A stretch of 64,000 nt of DNA, taken from contig NZ_CP015249.1 in the NCBI RefSeq assembly GCF_001632775.1, forward strand, positions 1,840,686 to 1,904,685, read 5' to 3'. Origin of the DNA: Dokdonella koreensis DS-123 (GTDB lineage: Bacteria; Pseudomonadota; Gammaproteobacteria; Xanthomonadales; Rhodanobacteraceae). Positions 10,367 to 17,964 of the stretch are shown here, piece after piece. The number at the start of each line of letters is the position of its first letter. Position 1 is the first letter of the stretch. The position numbers were made by a program, and so were the translations under genes. The notes under the pieces are model-generated. The model saw only the letters and a list, made by a program, of their open reading frames with translations. It made no database searches and was not told where the DNA came from.

Positions 10367-11155
10367 TCAGAGCGAGAGCGTGCGGCCCCCGTCGACCGGC
10401 ACGTTGATGCCGTTGACGTAGCCGGCGGCCGGCGAGGCCAGGAAGGCGATCACGGCGGCGATCTCGGACGGTTCGGCGAAACGGCCGGCCGGCACGCTGG
10501 CCAGCATGCCGCGAGCGATGTCCTCCTCGCTGCGGCCGGTCGCCTGGACGCGGTCGGCGAGGATCTGGTCGAGCCGTCCGGTACGCGTGTAGCCCGGCAG
10601 CACGTTGTTGACGGTGATCCCGAACGGTCCCAGCTCGCTCGCCAGGGTCTTGGCCCAGCTGGCCACGGCGCCGCGGATCGTGTTGGAGACGCCCAGGTTG
10701 CGGATCGGCTCCTTCACCGAGGTCGAGATCACGTTGACGATGCGCCCGTAGCCGGCGCCCCGCATGCCCGGCACGACGGCCTGCATCACGATGTGGGCGG
10801 CCATCAGGTGCTGGTCGAACGCGCTGCGGAAATCCTCGAGCGCTGCCGTGCTGGCAGGACCGCCGGGCGGGCCGCCGGTGTTGTTGACGAGGATCTGGAC
10901 CGGAGTGCCGCTGGCGACGGCTTCGATCCGCGCCCGCAGCGATGCATGGTCGCTCATGTCGGCGGCGATGCTGCCGTGGTTCTGCGCGGCGTGCGTGCGC
11001 GGCAGCTCGGCGGCCAGCGCCAGCAGGCGCGCTTCGGAGCGCGCCAGCACGGTGACGTCGGCGCCCAGGCGCGCCAGCTCGATCGCGGCGGCCCGACCGA
11101 TGCCCTGCGAGGCACCGCACACCAGGGCGTGGCGGCCGGTGAGGTCCAGGTCCAT
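10367..11155 (-). CDS. Short-chain dehydrogenase/reductase with altered active site
   Basis: This 262-aa SDR-fold protein has a dinucleotide-binding GASQGIG at residues 14-20, LVNNTGG near 89-95, and a C-terminal PVDGG block. The classical catalytic tetrad is not intact: Ser144 is present, but the positions for Tyr (S+13) and Lys (S+17) hold Ser157 and Arg161 (SNTIR). A divergent SDR group with this replacement exists, so it is probably a genuine variant rather than damage. Substrate and activity are unknown. Its ATG overlaps the preceding acidic-protein stop by 1 nt, making it the last gene of the asnS unit. Confidence 0.85.
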   Translation of the reverse strand: MDLDLTGRHALVCGASQGIGRAAAIELARLGADVTVLARSEARLLALAAELPRTHAAQNHGSIAADMSDHASLRARIEAVASGTPVQILVNNTGGPPGGPASTAALEDFRSAFDQHLMAAHIVMQAVVPGMRGAGYGRIVNVISTSVKEPIRNLGVSNTIRGAVASWAKTLASELGPFGITVNNVLPGYTRTGRLDQILADRVQATGRSEEDIARGMLASVPAGRFAEPSEIAAVIAFLASPAAGYVNGINVPVDGGRTLSL

Positions 11156-11487
11156 CAGGCGTGTCCCACCCGTTTCACGATCATCTGCGGGACCAGGTCC
11201 TCGTCGTGCTCGGCCTGCGGGGGCTCGGTCGCGTCCAGGTCCACGCCGAGCAGGGCGGCGTCATCCTCGTCCACGCCGTCGAACGCGCGGAACTCGGCGT
11301 CGAGCAGGGCCATGCGTGCCGACGGTTCGTCGTCATAGCGCAGGATGCGGCCGTCGCAGTCGAAGACTTCGGCGATGCCCGAATCGAGTACCGACAAGCG
11401 CGCCCAGATCAGCGTGTCGCCGTGGACGGCGAGCCACCACTGGACCTCGACGGGCGGATCCTCGACGGTTGCGGGGAGATCAGACAT
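11155..11487 (-). CDS. Conserved-looking small acidic protein, unknown function
   Basis: This 110-aa protein is rich in Asp and Glu, with no signal peptide or membrane segment. The N-terminal half reads like a compact beta-rich domain (VQWWLAVHGDTLIWARLSV, then VFDCDGRILRYDDEPSARM); the C-terminal third is acidic and probably flexible. I do not recognise a family. Its start overlaps the membrane-protein stop by 8 nt and its stop overlaps the SDR start by 1 nt. This tight packing and codon use like the neighbours argue that it is real and co-translated with the asnS unit. Confidence 0.7.
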   Translation of the reverse strand: MSDLPATVEDPPVEVQWWLAVHGDTLIWARLSVLDSGIAEVFDCDGRILRYDDEPSARMALLDAEFRAFDGVDEDDAALLGVDLDATEPPQAEHDEDLVPQMIVKRVGHA

Positions 11488-11791
11488 AGCCCATTCCGGT
11501 GGAAGCGATGATGCAGGCGACGCCGGCGAGGATCGCCCAGACGCCGATGGAGCCGGGCAGCGCGATCGCGTTGAGACCGGCGTCGCCGGCCGCGCGGTAG
11601 CGGGCCCGCAGGAACCAGTCGATCATGCGTGGCGCGGCGATGTTGGCGCCGAGCCGCGCGCGCAGCGCCGGGTGCTTGTCGCGCACGTGCACGACCGAGA
11701 GGATGCCGATGATGACGTAGGTGGTCAGTCCGGCGACGATCAGGCCGAGGCCCATGATCAGCAGGAACTGGCGTGCGGCGCCCAGCAGCAT
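11480..11791 (-). CDS. Small inner-membrane protein, two predicted helices
   Basis: This 103-aa protein has two hydrophobic segments, at about residues 9-35 (FLLIMGLGLIVAGLTTYVII) and 79-99. A basic, probably cytoplasmic stretch (HVRDKHPALRARLG) lies between them. I recognise no named family. The start is the ATG overlapping the asnS stop by 1 nt (TGATG), and the stop overlaps the next gene by 8 nt, so it is almost certainly translated by coupling to asnS. Function unknown. Confidence 0.72.
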   Translation of the reverse strand: MLLGAARQFLLIMGLGLIVAGLTTYVIIGILSVVHVRDKHPALRARLGANIAAPRMIDWFLRARYRAAGDAGLNAIALPGSIGVWAILAGVACIIASTGMGYV

Positions 11792-13200
11792 CAGTATTCC
11801 GCCTGGCCGGGCGCGCGCGGGTAGGGGATCGCGTCGCGGATGTTCGACAGCCCGCACACGTAGACCACCAGCCGCTCGAAGCCGAGGCCGAAACCGGCGT
11901 GCGGCACGCTGCCGTAGCGGCGCAGGTCGCGGTACCACTGGTAGTGCGCCGGGTCGAGGCCGAACTGGGCCATGCGCGCGTCGAGCAGGTCCAGCCGTTC
12001 CTCGCGCTGCGCGCCGCCGACGATCTCGCCGATGCCCGGGGCGAGGACGTCCATCGCCGCGACGGTGCGGCCGTCGTCGTTGAGGCGCATGTAGAACGCC
12101 TTGATCTTTTCCGGGTAGTTCATGACGACCACCGGCCGGCCGACGTGCTCCTCGGCCAGGTAGCGTTCGTGCTCGGTCTGCAGGTCCGCGCCCCAGGCGA
12201 CCGGGTACTCGAAGGCCTTGCCGGACCGGGCGAGGATGTCGATGGCCTCGCTGTAGTCGATGCGTGCGAACGGCGCCGCAAGGAAGCCTTCCAGGCGCGA
12301 GACGGCGGTCTTCTCGATGCGCTCGGCGAAGAAGGCCATGTCGTCGGGGCGCTCGTCGAGCACCGCCTTGAAGACGTACTTGAGCAGGGCCTCGGCCAGG
12401 CTGGCGTCCTGGTCCAGGTCGGCGAAGGCGATTTCCGGCTCGATCATCCAGAACTCGGCCAGGTGGCGCGCGGTATTGGAATTCTCGGCGCGGAACGTGG
12501 GGCCGAACGTGTAGACCTTGCTGAGCGCCAGGCAGTACGCCTCCGCGTTGAGCTGGCCCGACACGGTCAGGAACGCCTCGCGGCCGAAGAAGTCGCGATG
12601 AAAGTCGATCGCGCCGCGCTCGGTGCGCGGCAGGTTCATCAGGTCGAGGGTGGACACCCGGAACATCTGGCCGGCGCCCTCGGCGTCCGAGGTCGTGATG
12701 ATCGGCGTATTGACCCAGAAGAAGCCGTTCTCGTGGAAGAAGCGATGGATCGCGTTGGCGATCGTGTGCCGCACGCGCGTCACCGCGCCGAACAGGTTGG
12801 TCCGCGGTCGCAGGTGGGCCACCTCGCGCAGGAACTCCAGCGAGTGCGGCTTGGGCTGGATCGGGTAGGTCTCCGGATCGTCGACCCAGCCGGTCACCTC
12901 GATCGCGCTGGCCTGGATCTCGAAGCCTTGCCCCTTGCCCTGCGAGGCGACGAGGGTGCCGCTGGCGATCACCGAGCAGCCGCTGCCGAGGCGGCTGATC
13001 TCGTCGGCATAGTTGGCCAGCGTATTGGCGGCGACGATCTGGATCGGATCGAAGCACGAGCCGTCGCTGAGCGCGACGAACGAAAGCCCGGCCTTCGAAT
13101 CGCGCCGCGTGCGTACCCAGCCGCGGACGGTGACCGGCGTGCCGGCAGGGATCGCGCCGGACAGCGCCTTCTTGACCTCGACGACGGTACCCTCTGACAT
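11791..13200 (-). CDS. asnS: Asparaginyl-tRNA synthetase
   Basis: AsnRS (469 aa; E. coli 466) charges tRNA-Asn. An OB-fold anticodon-binding domain occupies about residues 1-110 ([20 protein letters not shown]). The class II catalytic core follows, with motif 2 in [21 protein letters not shown]'s first part and motif 3 in [20 protein letters not shown]. The ATG at 13200 was chosen because it is preceded by AGAGGA at good spacing and gives the family length, although the frame stays open upstream. It is the first gene of a four-gene overlapping unit and is divergent from the IscA-family gene. Confidence 0.96.
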   Translation of the reverse strand: MSEGTVVEVKKALSGAIPAGTPVTVRGWVRTRRDSKAGLSFVALSDGSCFDPIQIVAANTLANYADEISRLGSGCSVIASGTLVASQGKGQGFEIQASAIEVTGWVDDPETYPIQPKPHSLEFLREVAHLRPRTNLFGAVTRVRHTIANAIHRFFHENGFFWVNTPIITTSDAEGAGQMFRVSTLDLMNLPRTERGAIDFHRDFFGREAFLTVSGQLNAEAYCLALSKVYTFGPTFRAENSNTARHLAEFWMIEPEIAFADLDQDASLAEALLKYVFKAVLDERPDDMAFFAERIEKTAVSRLEGFLAAPFARIDYSEAIDILARSGKAFEYPVAWGADLQTEHERYLAEEHVGRPVVVMNYPEKIKAFYMRLNDDGRTVAAMDVLAPGIGEIVGGAQREERLDLLDARMAQFGLDPAHYQWYRDLRRYGSVPHAGFGLGFERLVVYVCGLSNIRDAIPYPRAPGQAEY

Positions 13201-13345
13201 TGTTTCCTCTGGCCTGAACGGGGCTCCAGGCGGGTCGCCGGCCTGGGCTGGGATCTTGTAAGCGGGCGCGCCGGCACCATGTCCGGGAACGCGCACGGAT
13301 AGACCGCTCATGATAGCCCAATCCAATGGCCCGGACGCCCTCCGG

Positions 13346-13354
13346 TGCTACACT
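13346..13354 (+). promoter_or_regulatory. Candidate extended -10 promoter element
   Basis: TGCTACACT is an extended -10 element (TGn plus a 4/6 match to TATAAT), 33 nt before the IscA-family start. No good -35 is visible. Confidence 0.4.
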
Positions 13355-13386
13355 GGACGGCGCCGCATCCCGAGACGTTCCGGACC

Positions 13387-13722
13387 ATGACCATCCAGCT
13401 CACCACCGCCGCCCGTGACCGCATGCGCGACTTCCTCGCGCGCAGCGGGGCAGCCGCGGGCGTCCGGTTCGGCATCCGGCGCACCGGTTGTTCCGGGTTC
13501 GGCTACACGGTTGACCTGGCCGAATCGGTCGGCGAGAACGATCACGTGTTCGACGACGACGGCGTGCGCCTGGTCGTCGACGCCAAGTGGCTGCCGTTCA
13601 TCGACGGCACCGAGATCGACTACCAGCGCCAGGGCCTGAACGCCAATTTCGTCTTCCGCAACCCCAACGCCACCGGCGAATGCGGCTGCGGCGAGAGCTT
13701 CACGGTCGATCCGGCGGCCTGA
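13387..13722 (+). CDS. HesB/IscA-family iron-sulfur cluster assembly protein
   Basis: This 111-aa A-type carrier should accept nascent Fe-S clusters and pass them to apoproteins. The three conserved cysteines are present: one in RRTGCSGFGY and two in the C-terminal GECGCGESF. The segments IDGTEIDY and FRNPNA are also characteristic. The ATG at 13387 gives the standard family length and follows the promoter-like element. I cannot separate ErpA, IscA and SufA from sequence alone; no other isc or suf gene is in the window, so it looks like a stand-alone copy. Confidence 0.86.
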   Translation: MTIQLTTAARDRMRDFLARSGAAAGVRFGIRRTGCSGFGYTVDLAESVGENDHVFDDDGVRLVVDAKWLPFIDGTEIDYQRQGLNANFVFRNPNATGECGCGESFTVDPAA

Positions 13723-13743
13723 AATCCCTTTGATGGCGGATGC

Positions 13744-13772
13744 TTGCGCGCAGCATCGCGTTCCACTACCAT
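13744..13772 (+). promoter_or_regulatory. Candidate promoter of rpsF-rpsR-rplI
   Basis: TTGCGC at 13744-13749 and TACCAT at 13767-13772 are separated by 17 nt; each matches the sigma-70 consensus at 4 of 6 positions. It lies just upstream of the structured rpsF leader. Confidence 0.4.
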
Positions 13773-13810
13773 GCGCGCCCCCTCATCCGGGCAGCCCGGA
13801 CGAGGTCCTT

Positions 13811-13842
13811 GCCTCACCGATCCCGCACGCCGGGCGGGAGGC
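13811..13842 (+). promoter_or_regulatory. Candidate S6:S18 autoregulatory leader (rpsF motif)
   Basis: In the rpsF 5' leader, GCCT (13811-13814) pairs with AGGC (13839-13842) and CCCGC (13822-13826) with GCGGG (13834-13838). This leaves a one-sided bulge CACCGAT at 13815-13821. An asymmetric bulge carrying CCG is the recognition feature, as I recall it, of the S6:S18 protein complex on its own mRNA. A second hairpin lies just upstream at 13781-13805. The fit is seen in sequence; repression is inferred from the family. Confidence 0.6.
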
Positions 13843-13880
13843 TGCCCCCGCGTCCCGCGGACATCCACAAGGTACGTACG

Positions 13881-14345
13881 ATGCGTCAATATGAAATCGT
13901 GTTTCTGGTCCACCCTGACCAGAGCGAGCAGGTCCCCGGCATGATCGAGCGCTACAAGGCGCTGATCGAGAGCGACGGCGGCAAGGTCCACCGCCTCGAG
14001 GACTGGGGACGGCGCCAGCTGGCCTATCCGATCCAGAACCTCGCCAAGGCGCACTACGTGCTGCTGAACGTCGAGTGCGGCCAGGGCGCGCTGAACGACC
14101 TGGAGACCGGCTTCCGCTTCAACGACGCCGTGCTGCGTCACCTGATCATGAAGCGCGAGGACATCGTCACCGAGATGTCGGCGATCATGAAGAACAAGGA
14201 CGACAAGGGCGGCGAGCGCCGCCGTCGCGACGACGAGGGCTTCGGCGGCGACAGCTTCGACGACGAGCCGCGCAGCCGCCGTGCGCCGCGCAATGCCGAG
14301 GCCAGCGCCGAGAGCGCTCCGTCCGAAGCCCCGGCTGCCGAGTAA
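13881..14345 (+). CDS. rpsF: 30S ribosomal protein S6
   Basis: S6 (154 aa) binds the central domain of 16S rRNA as a heterodimer with S18, whose gene is next. The domain runs over about residues 1-100, from [17 protein letters not shown] to [11 protein letters not shown]. It is followed by a long charged C-terminal tail of about 50 residues (rich in Arg/Asp, then Ala/Glu/Ser), a common low-complexity extension in this protein. The ATG at 13881 gives the canonical N-terminus. It is first in rpsF-rpsR-rplI and preceded by a likely S6:S18 regulatory hairpin. Confidence 0.96.
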   Translation: MRQYEIVFLVHPDQSEQVPGMIERYKALIESDGGKVHRLEDWGRRQLAYPIQNLAKAHYVLLNVECGQGALNDLETGFRFNDAVLRHLIMKREDIVTEMSAIMKNKDDKGGERRRRDDEGFGGDSFDDEPRSRRAPRNAEASAESAPSEAPAAE

Positions 14346-14378
14346 GTCGGCCGTCCCCGCTCACCAGGAATCCAAGCC

Positions 14379-14606
14379 ATGTCCAAGATGTTCTTCCGCC
14401 GCAAGAAGTTCTGCCGCTTCACCGCCGAAGGCGTGACCGAGATCGACTACAAGGATCTCAACACCCTGCGTCAGTACGTCACCGAAACCGGCAAGATCGT
14501 GCCGAGCCGGATCACCGGTACGAAGGCGCGCTACCAGCGCCAGCTGACCACGGCGATCCAGCGCGCGCGCTTCCTCGCGCTGCTGCCGTACAGCGACAGC
14601 CATTGA
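14379..14606 (+). CDS. rpsR: 30S ribosomal protein S18
   Basis: S18 (75 aa, the usual length) pairs with S6 on the 30S platform. The sequence is diagnostic: [53 protein letters not shown] and [11 protein letters not shown] at the end. It begins 33 nt after rpsF. A 120-nt gap without a clear terminator separates it from rplI. Confidence 0.98.
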   Translation: MSKMFFRRKKFCRFTAEGVTEIDYKDLNTLRQYVTETGKIVPSRITGTKARYQRQLTTAIQRARFLALLPYSDSH

Positions 14607-14726
14607 TGTCCCTGGCGCGCCGGGCCCGCCTGCGGGCGGCCGGTGCGCCTCTTCACGCCTCGTCCACATTCGGACAGCCCCCGCTGCGCCGGCAGGTCCG
14701 GCGCTAACGAATTCGGAGCCCGTTTC

Positions 14727-15173
14727 ATGGAACTCATCCTGCTTCAGAAAGTGAAGAACCTCGGCAACCTCGGCGACAAGGTCAACGTCAAGCCGGGCTA
14801 TGGCCGCAACTATCTCGTGCCGCAGGGCAAGGCGGCACCGGCCACGGCCACGAACCTGGCCGAGTTCGAGCAGCGCCGCGCCGACTACGAGGCCAAGGCC
14901 AACCAGCAGCTGGCCGGCGCCGAGGCGCGCAAGGCCGCGCTGGAAAGCGCGAGCGTGACGCTGACCGCGCACGCCAGCCCGGAAGGCAAGCTGTTCGGCT
15001 CGGTCGGTCCCCGCGACATCGCCGAGGCGTTCACCGAGGCCGGTTTCGCGCTCGGCAAGAGCGAGGTCATCCTGGCCGACGGCCCGATCCGCAACATCGG
15101 CGAGTACGAGGTGCCGGTGCACCTGCACGCCGACGTGCACACGGCGATCAAGGTCATCGTCGTCGCCGGCTGA
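14727..15173 (+). CDS. rplI: 50S ribosomal protein L9
   Basis: L9 (148 aa) binds 23S rRNA near the L1 stalk. The N-terminal domain has the signature [20 protein letters not shown] followed by [13 protein letters not shown] long connecting helix at about residues 40-75 leads to the C-terminal domain ([16 protein letters not shown]). The ATG at 14727 gives the canonical MELILLQ start, although the frame is open upstream. It is the last gene of the ribosomal unit and is followed by a hairpin terminator. Confidence 0.97.
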   Translation: MELILLQKVKNLGNLGDKVNVKPGYGRNYLVPQGKAAPATATNLAEFEQRRADYEAKANQQLAGAEARKAALESASVTLTAHASPEGKLFGSVGPRDIAEAFTEAGFALGKSEVILADGPIRNIGEYEVPVHLHADVHTAIKVIVVAG

Positions 15174-15194
15174 TCACGCGCGTTCCGGGTTACC

Positions 15195-15226
15195 CACGAC
15201 GGGCGCTTCGGCGCCCGTCGTGTTTT
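15195..15226 (+). terminator. Intrinsic terminator after rplI
   Basis: A 12-bp perfect stem (CACGACGGGCGC at 15195-15206 with its complement at 15211-15222) is capped by a UUCG tetraloop and followed by TTTT. The T-run is short, so termination may be partial. Confidence 0.72.
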
Positions 15227-15242
15227 ACGGGTGCGGCAGGCG

Positions 15243-15284
15243 GCATCCACAGGCTTGTCCACAGCTTTTCGCCGCTTGTCCACA
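15243..15284 (+). promoter_or_regulatory. Cluster of DnaA-box-like repeats upstream of dnaB
   Basis: TTGTCCACA occurs at 15255-15263 and again at 15276-15284, start-to-start 21 bp, each inside the 13-mer GCTTGTCCACAGC. A weaker relative, GCATCCACA, lies at 15243-15251. The repeat differs from the E. coli DnaA box TTATCCACA at one base and is the form typical of some high-GC bacteria. All three face the same way, between the rplI terminator and the dnaB start. Confidence 0.55.
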
Positions 15285-15372
15285 GCCTGTCCAGCCTTTT
15301 TCACCAAGGTTATTGTCTCGACAGATGAGACGCCCTTGCCGATGATGGCATCGCCACCTCCGACCGAACGCC

Positions 15373-16761
15373 ATGCCCGTCTTTTCCGAACGCAAGACCG
15401 TCGCCAGCGTCGAGGCGCTGCGCGTGCCGCCGCACTCGATCGAGGCCGAGCAGGCCGTGCTCGGCGGGCTGATGCTCGCGCCCGAGTCGTGGGATCGTGT
15501 CGCCGACCGCATCGGCGAGGCGGACTTCTACCGCAAGGATCATCGCCTGATCTTCCGCGCCATCGGCGAGCTCTCCGCCAAGAACATGCCTTACGACGCG
15601 GTGACGCTCGGCGAGTGGTTCCAGTCGCAGAATCTGGCCGAGATGGTGGGCGGCGTGGGCTACGTCGTCGAGCTGGCCAACACGACGCCGAGCGCGGCCA
15701 ACATCGTCGCCTACGCCGACATCGTCCGCGAGAAGTCGGTGCTGCGGCAGCTGATCGACACCGGTACCGACATCGCCGGCGCGGCCTTCCAGCCGGAAGG
15801 CCGGTCGAGCCAGGAACTGCTCGAGGCGGCCGAACAGCAGGTGTTCCAGATCGCCGAGGCCGGTGCGCGCGGCCGCAAGGGCTTCGTGCCGATGCGCCAG
15901 GCGGTCAAGGACGCCTTCCAGATCCTGCACCATCGCTACGAGAACCGCGGCACCATCACCGGGCTCACCACCGGGTTCACCGACCTCGACGAGAAGACCA
16001 CGGGCCTGCAGCCCTCTGACCTGATCATCCTCGCCGCGCGTCCCTCGATGGGCAAGACCGCGCTGGCGCTGAATCTGGCCGAAGCCGCCGCGATCCGCGG
16101 CAAGAAGGCGGTGGCGGTGTTCTCGATGGAAATGTCGGCCTCGCAGCTGGCGTTCCGCCTGATTTCCTCGCTCGGCCGCATCAACCAGCAGCACCTGCGC
16201 ACGGGCGACCTGGCCGAGGAGGAATGGCCGCGCGTGACCAGCGCGATCACGATGCTCTCGGAAGTGAAGATCTTCATCGACGACACGCCGGCACTGTCGC
16301 CGGGCGAGCTGCGCGCGCGTTCGCGCCGCCTCAAGCGCGAGCACGATCTGGGCCTGATCGTGATCGACTACCTGCAGCTGATGCAGGTGCCCGGAAACAC
16401 GGAGAACCGCGCCACCGAAATTTCAGAAATATCGCGTGGACTGAAGGCCCTCGCCAAGGAGCTCGACGTCCCCGTGATCGCGCTGTCGCAGCTCAACCGC
16501 TCGCTCGAGCAGCGTGCCGACAAGCGGCCGATGATGAGCGACCTGCGCGAATCCGGCGCGATCGAGCAGGATGCCGACCTGATCATGTTCATCTACCGCG
16601 ACGAGTACTACAACCCCGATTCGCCGGACAAGGGCCTGGCCGAGGTCATCATCGGCAAGCAGCGTAACGGCCCGACCGGCACGATCAAGCTGACCTTCCT
16701 GGGCCAGTACACGAAGTTCGAGAACTTCGCTTCGGATACCTACGCCGGCAGCTTCGAGTGA
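15373..16761 (+). CDS. dnaB: Replicative DNA helicase DnaB
   Basis: DnaB (462 aa) is the hexameric 5'-3' helicase that leads the replication fork. The N-terminal primase-interacting domain covers about residues 15-120 (PPHSIEAEQAVLGGLML). The RecA-like motor follows, with Walker A ARPSMGKTAL near residues 221-230, FSMEMSASQLAFR, the Walker B region LIVIDYLQLM, SQLNRSLEQR and DLRESGAIEQDADLI. No intein interrupts it. It is flanked by DnaA-box-like repeats upstream and alr downstream; dnaB-alr is a common gammaproteobacterial pair. Confidence 0.97.
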   Translation: MPVFSERKTVASVEALRVPPHSIEAEQAVLGGLMLAPESWDRVADRIGEADFYRKDHRLIFRAIGELSAKNMPYDAVTLGEWFQSQNLAEMVGGVGYVVELANTTPSAANIVAYADIVREKSVLRQLIDTGTDIAGAAFQPEGRSSQELLEAAEQQVFQIAEAGARGRKGFVPMRQAVKDAFQILHHRYENRGTITGLTTGFTDLDEKTTGLQPSDLIILAARPSMGKTALALNLAEAAAIRGKKAVAVFSMEMSASQLAFRLISSLGRINQQHLRTGDLAEEEWPRVTSAITMLSEVKIFIDDTPALSPGELRARSRRLKREHDLGLIVIDYLQLMQVPGNTENRATEISEISRGLKALAKELDVPVIALSQLNRSLEQRADKRPMMSDLRESGAIEQDADLIMFIYRDEYYNPDSPDKGLAEVIIGKQRNGPTGTIKLTFLGQYTKFENFASDTYAGSFE

Positions 16762-16884
16762 CAGCGGGAGCGATGAAGGCACGACCGCCGTTTCCACCGT
16801 CGACGCCCGGACCGCTGCGAACCGGCCGGGCCGCACCGGCGCCGGCCAGCGGCCGGTCCGGCACCTTCCTTGGAGCCGGCCGCC

Positions 16885-17964
16885 GTGCGCGCTAGCTGCG
16901 CGACGATCCATCTCGGCGCGCTGCGCGAGAACCTGCGCCGCGTTCGCGAACTCGCACCCGGTCGCAAGGTCATGGCGATCGTCAAGGCCGACGGCTACGG
17001 GCACGGCCTCGAACGCGTCGCCCGGGCGCTCGAGGGGGCCGACGGGTTCGGCGTCGCCTGCATCGCCGACGGCCAGCGCCTGCGGGCCGCCGGCGTCTCG
17101 CAGCGGATCGTGGTCCTGTCGGGCATCGACGAGCCGGCGGACCTGTCCGAGATGCGGCGGCTCAACCTCGAATCGGTGATTCACCACCCGACCCAGCTCG
17201 AGTGGCTCGCCGCCGACCACGACCCGCGGCCGCTGCGCGTCTGGCTGAAGGTCGACAGCGGCATGCACCGCCTCGGTTTTGCGCAGGCGCGCGTGCGCGA
17301 GGTGCATGCGCGCCTGCGCGAGCTTCCCAGCGTGCACCGGGACATCGGCCTGATGACGCACTTCGCCAATTCGGACGTCTTCGACGACCCGCTGACGATG
17401 CACCAGATCGACGGCTTCGAGGCGGCGACCTCGGGCCTGGCCGGCGAGCGCGCGCTGGCCAATTCGGCCGGCGTGCTGGGCTGGCCCGAGGCGCACGGCG
17501 ACTGGGTGCGCGCCGGCGGTGCCCTGTACGGCATCTCGGTGGTCGAGGGCCGGGTCGGCGCCGACTTCGGTTTCCGGCCGGCGATGACCTTGTCGAGCCG
17601 CCTGGTCGCGATCAACCAGCTCGCACGCGGCGACCGCATCGGGTATGCGGCCACCTGGGAGTGCCCCGAGGACATGGCGGTCGGTGTCGTGGCGATCGGC
17701 TACGGCGACGGCTATCCGCGCTCGGCTGCCAGCGGCACGCCGGTCCTGCTCGACGGCCGGCCGGCGCCGGTGGTCGGCCGCGTCTCGATGGACCTGGTCA
17801 CGATCGACCTGCGCGCGCACCCGCAGGCACGCATCGGCGATACGGTGGTCCTGTGGGGGCGCGGCCTGCCGGTCGAGGAGGTGGCCGCCTGCGCCGGCAC
17901 GATCGGCTACGACCTGACCTGCGGCGTGACGCGCCGGGTCCGGTTCACCGAGGAGGCGGCCTAG
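16885..17964 (+). CDS. alr: Alanine racemase
   Basis: Alr (359 aa) is the PLP enzyme that makes D-alanine for peptidoglycan. The PLP lysine is Lys34 in VMAIVKADGYGHG. The opposing catalytic tyrosine is in the RIGYAATW segment, and MTHFANSD, ANSAGVLG and VSMDLVTID are also characteristic. A TTG 15 nt upstream is in frame, but I chose GTG at 16885 because a GGAG lies nine bases before it and the protein then aligns with other Alr N-termini. Its TAG stop overlaps the radA GTG start by 1 nt. Confidence 0.94.
   Translation: MRASCATIHLGALRENLRRVRELAPGRKVMAIVKADGYGHGLERVARALEGADGFGVACIADGQRLRAAGVSQRIVVLSGIDEPADLSEMRRLNLESVIHHPTQLEWLAADHDPRPLRVWLKVDSGMHRLGFAQARVREVHARLRELPSVHRDIGLMTHFANSDVFDDPLTMHQIDGFEAATSGLAGERALANSAGVLGWPEAHGDWVRAGGALYGISVVEGRVGADFGFRPAMTLSSRLVAINQLARGDRIGYAATWECPEDMAVGVVAIGYGDGYPRSAASGTPVLLDGRPAPVVGRVSMDLVTIDLRAHPQARIGDTVVLWGRGLPVEEVAACAGTIGYDLTCGVTRRVRFTEEAA

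Noticed and set aside
15231-15372. Upstream extension of a plus-strand reading frame through the repeats before dnaB
   Set aside because: The repeated STGLSTA-type peptide comes from the DnaA-box-like DNA repeats and is in a different frame from dnaB.
16870-16884. TTG at 16870 as the alr start
   Set aside because: It lacks a ribosome site at proper distance and adds residues not seen in the family; GTG at 16885 has a GGAG nine bases upstream.
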